Shown piece by piece: positions 14,001-14,166 of a stretch of DNA of 14,166 nucleotides (positions are counted from its first letter, which is position 1; each line of letters opens with the position of its first letter). The notes beneath the pieces are model-generated. The model made no database searches, had not been told where the DNA came from, and saw nothing but the letters and a program-made list of their open reading frames with translations. The position numbers were made by a program, and so were the translations under genes. Origin of the DNA: Paraglaciecola arctica (GTDB lineage: Bacteria; Pseudomonadota; Gammaproteobacteria; Enterobacterales; Alteromonadaceae); NCBI GenBank assembly GCA_003232445.1, contig QIJM01000640.1:1-14166 (forward strand), given 5' to 3'.

Positions 14001-14149
14001 ACGCCATTGATATCAGCCAGGCCGGTATGGATAACCTGACAACCTGTAGTGCTGGAATTATCAACATCAAAATAGATTTCATACTGGCGTGATTGCGCCG
14101 TGGCGTTGAGAGAAAATAACAACAACAGAATGCCGAATGATTTTAACAT
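8021..14149 (-). CDS. Giant secreted repeat protein: cadherin/tandem-95-like repeats and beta-helix
   Basis: 2042 residues, intact. ATG at 14149 has AAGGG about eight bases upstream. Signal peptide 1-18 (MLKSFGILLLLFSLNATA). Residues 20-145 form a small beta domain. Residues 152-174 look like an IPTL-CTERM sorting segment (IPTLGLLSILFLVLAFLLIS then RFK), but internal. A second hydrophobic stretch ends AVWA (180-194). Residues 195-250 (DGQTGDWSGF...DPSGDT...YLRMDIV) are CBM9/DOMON-like. About 253-347 is a tandem-95/cadherin-like domain. Residues 347-1016 hold six repeats of ~111 residues with VNDEPxF, SGQTLSFNIT and MDDGGTANGGDDTS. Residues 1017-1130 form another tandem-95-like domain. About 1135-2030 is Gly/Asn/Thr-rich right-handed beta-helix-like sequence starting WFVDNTAAAGGDGRLSAPF. 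Role inferred: adhesion or cell-surface structure. No obvious C-terminal anchor (ends ITGVIACPN). Confidence 0.92.
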   Translation of the reverse strand: MLKSFGILLLLFSLNATAQSRQYEIYFDVDNSSTTGCQVIHTGLADINGVESKVTIQTINQPPTITSTTLHQCVGLTFDAGVAITPAALGFNTGDLGADVFEAVVSQAELNIFGSATVRVYYATGSNSAEDVVLVQASGDPILLGFFNPIPIPTLGLLSILFLVLAFLLISRFKLPKAASVIIVLLAVSPAVWAMTIIIDGQTGDWSGFTPAAIDPSGDTSQPGSFADITSVYALNVHETIYLRMDIVELENQLPVADDGLETTLEDTMVTLTLTGSDADGDAITFSISNPPTSGTLSAISVIDAVSSSVDYTPNGDFNGSDSFAFVANDGQADSAPASFEVTVDAVNDPPSFATGGDVDQNEGAGPYNQIWATAVSAGPANESGQTLSFNITANDNAGIFATLPSIDPSGALSFEGLSNTTGVANITVELEDDGGILNGGNDTSTTVNFSITLLGVNDEPGFTAGTDQTVLEDAATVSVPGWASGISAGPPDEAGQVLSFIIDSNTNPTLFSVGPAVDGVTGDLTYTLADDGNGSAEITLHLMDDGGTVNGGDDASPTQLFTISVTPVNDAPSFTLSGNETTLEDSGAQTSVGFISDITAGPLNESGQTVLFNITNNSNMALFAVQPGLDSSGTLSYTPAAGAVGMATITIEIMDDGGTANGGVDTSVTQMFDIIITEVNDEPVFTAGADQTILEDAGPQFLAGWATGISAGSANEPGQTLTFNITNNSNMALFTTGPAVAANGTLTYTPTTNANGSADISIELMDDGGTANGGDDTSPVQTFTINVTTVNDEPAFIVGADQTVAEGAGAQMVNGFISGISAGPADESGQTVSLNITGNTNPGLFSAGPSIDASGNLSYTPAVNASGSATITVAAMDDAGTANGGDDTSPGQMFDINVVDVNDAPSFIAGANPAATDEDAGPQSLAWASALSAGPASESGQILSFNLTQNSIDTTLSFTSGPTVNNITGNVEYTAAADAHGSASYSVVLMDDGGTANGGVDTSSPAVVLTLTINPVNDPPTVNGTPMAQAALGNVSISIAQAQGLLSTVIINDVDGAGALPFSISGAATPGITSFMSANGGDVSINATTGSFSYNPPAGFTGADTFDYFVCDSGAPGVACSTAVTATVTITGLIWFVDNTAAAGGDGRLSAPFNDFGGGGSSFNANAADSPNEVIFISSQGAYAGGVTLLAGQQLVGSGATTDILTVTGLSLPPNSATLPAFTGIRPVVSGNASNGITLGSGNTVRGLDFGNSNTMILGSNFATLTLSEVLLNGTGRGLSLDTGMATATFDSISSSNSASEGILLNNLSGSFTVSGLTTVTNPASVAVNILNTPATYTFADVTINNRSNVGVSISGLSGGQQTGQFGAVTINNQNTSNATAFSITNVVTAASTIIVSSVMIDNNGSNSPTISLSNNDGATINIQGGSVQNSAGTTVSISSSSGSATYAGSISNTAGRSVQVLNNTGGISTFSGNITDSGSGIFVNNNTGASINFSGILDLDTTTNTAFNVTAGGTISASNINSTINTSTGIGVNIDATSIGGLGVAFRSVSVNGSNVGINLNSAAGSGAFTVTGTGTTNGSGGTIQNTAQNGILIANTNNINLNNMNLINATTADTGGANSNAAIELNSVTNANLINLNLSGHLEHGILGTSVINLDISNTTINGTGADTETNEHGIFITNLLGSGASSSVFNNLNINDSQDTAIRIVNNTSTALVTIQDSSIVNAGDSGINFITSNVAANLTANVTGSVITNTIDGVAYESQAGTLTGAVGGAGVLSNTISPGALGDMVNAIRFFASGTSGVATLDGSALNNLITLDAVKIMGVAPVSGLNGVGIATGGMGTIRAIVNDNTIESSFSGILTQTVHGVLVNNEGVGSTSQNVVEVNGNTITLTPAVGTNTAETVGIGVDGGLNGGGITVRLVNNIIRAEGDDSNGASVGAQILPTEVGDPVNTNNRVCIDFTGNDISTPNNPFAGAFSTVELDVIAAPVVIGSFLDVENSPLGVRTPAQLVTDLDALNTAETGDTTGLISGVITGVIACPN
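11102..13108. repeat. Six tandem ~335-base repeats in the giant surface-protein gene
   Basis: VNDxP boundaries recur at about 13110, 12783, 12440, 12104, 11775, 11440 and 11100, with spacing of 323-343 bases. Each unit carries one copy of the DDGGTxNGGxDTS-type motif, six in all. Several copies are close enough in DNA for recombination to change copy number. Confidence 0.85.
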
Positions 14150-14166
14150 GTTGCTAACCCTTTTAT

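Overview
This window looks like accessory bacterial DNA, probably from a gammaproteobacterium. That assignment is an inference of moderate to low confidence, based on the trpE-like remnant, the IPTL-CTERM-like sorting motif and the DUF2007-type protein. No rRNA, tRNA or CRISPR array was seen. Every gene I can support reads on the minus strand, so the order of transcription runs from high to low coordinates.

Positions 8021-14149 hold one giant gene for a secreted or surface protein of 2042 residues. Its layout is: signal peptide, small beta domain, an internal IPTL-CTERM-like segment, a second hydrophobic segment, a CBM9/DOMON-like stretch, cadherin/tandem-95-like domains with six near-identical repeats of about 111 residues, and a long right-handed beta-helix-like tail. 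Below it, 7430-8020 is a gene graveyard containing an unrecognised broken reading frame and the last ~52 codons of an anthranilate synthase component I (trpE-like). Then comes an intact gene (6649-7428) for a DUF2007-like membrane protein with five EF-hand-like Asp loops, followed by a terminator-like hairpin and a promoter.

Positions 1-6429 are a type I restriction-modification (hsd) operon packed with foreign accessory genes. In transcription order: hsdM (only 86 codons left), a Bro-N antirepressor-like gene, a KilA-N gene, an intact hsdS, a REP-associated HUH transposase (RAYT), rhuM, a rhuM fragment, a second Bro-N gene with a frameshifted tail, an S23-type four-helix-bundle gene with a one-base frameshift and flanking inverted repeats, and the start of hsdR with a one-base frameshift. 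Most junctions overlap by 4-8 bases or are separated by 1-3 bases, so the string is translationally coupled. As read here it cannot make a working restriction enzyme: the methyltransferase catalytic domain is gone and hsdR is out of frame. Only the specificity subunit remains whole.

The most striking observation is that the unrelated accessory genes each carry a DNA palindrome inside their coding sequence. In the two Bro-N genes, the KilA-N gene and rhuM it lies at nearly the same place, codon 64-70, just after or within the N-terminal DNA-binding-type domain. The palindromes differ in sequence: 32 bp perfect in kilA-N, 27 bp perfect in the first Bro-N gene, 25-29 bp imperfect in rhuM and the second Bro-N gene, and 15 bp in the rhuM fragment. 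The RAYT gene carries two copies of another palindrome (28 and 26 bp) in two different reading frames. The protein segments these palindromes encode are, from memory of these families, variable cassettes. I know of no described explanation; intragenic operators, cassette-exchange sites and hairpin targets of the RAYT are all possible.
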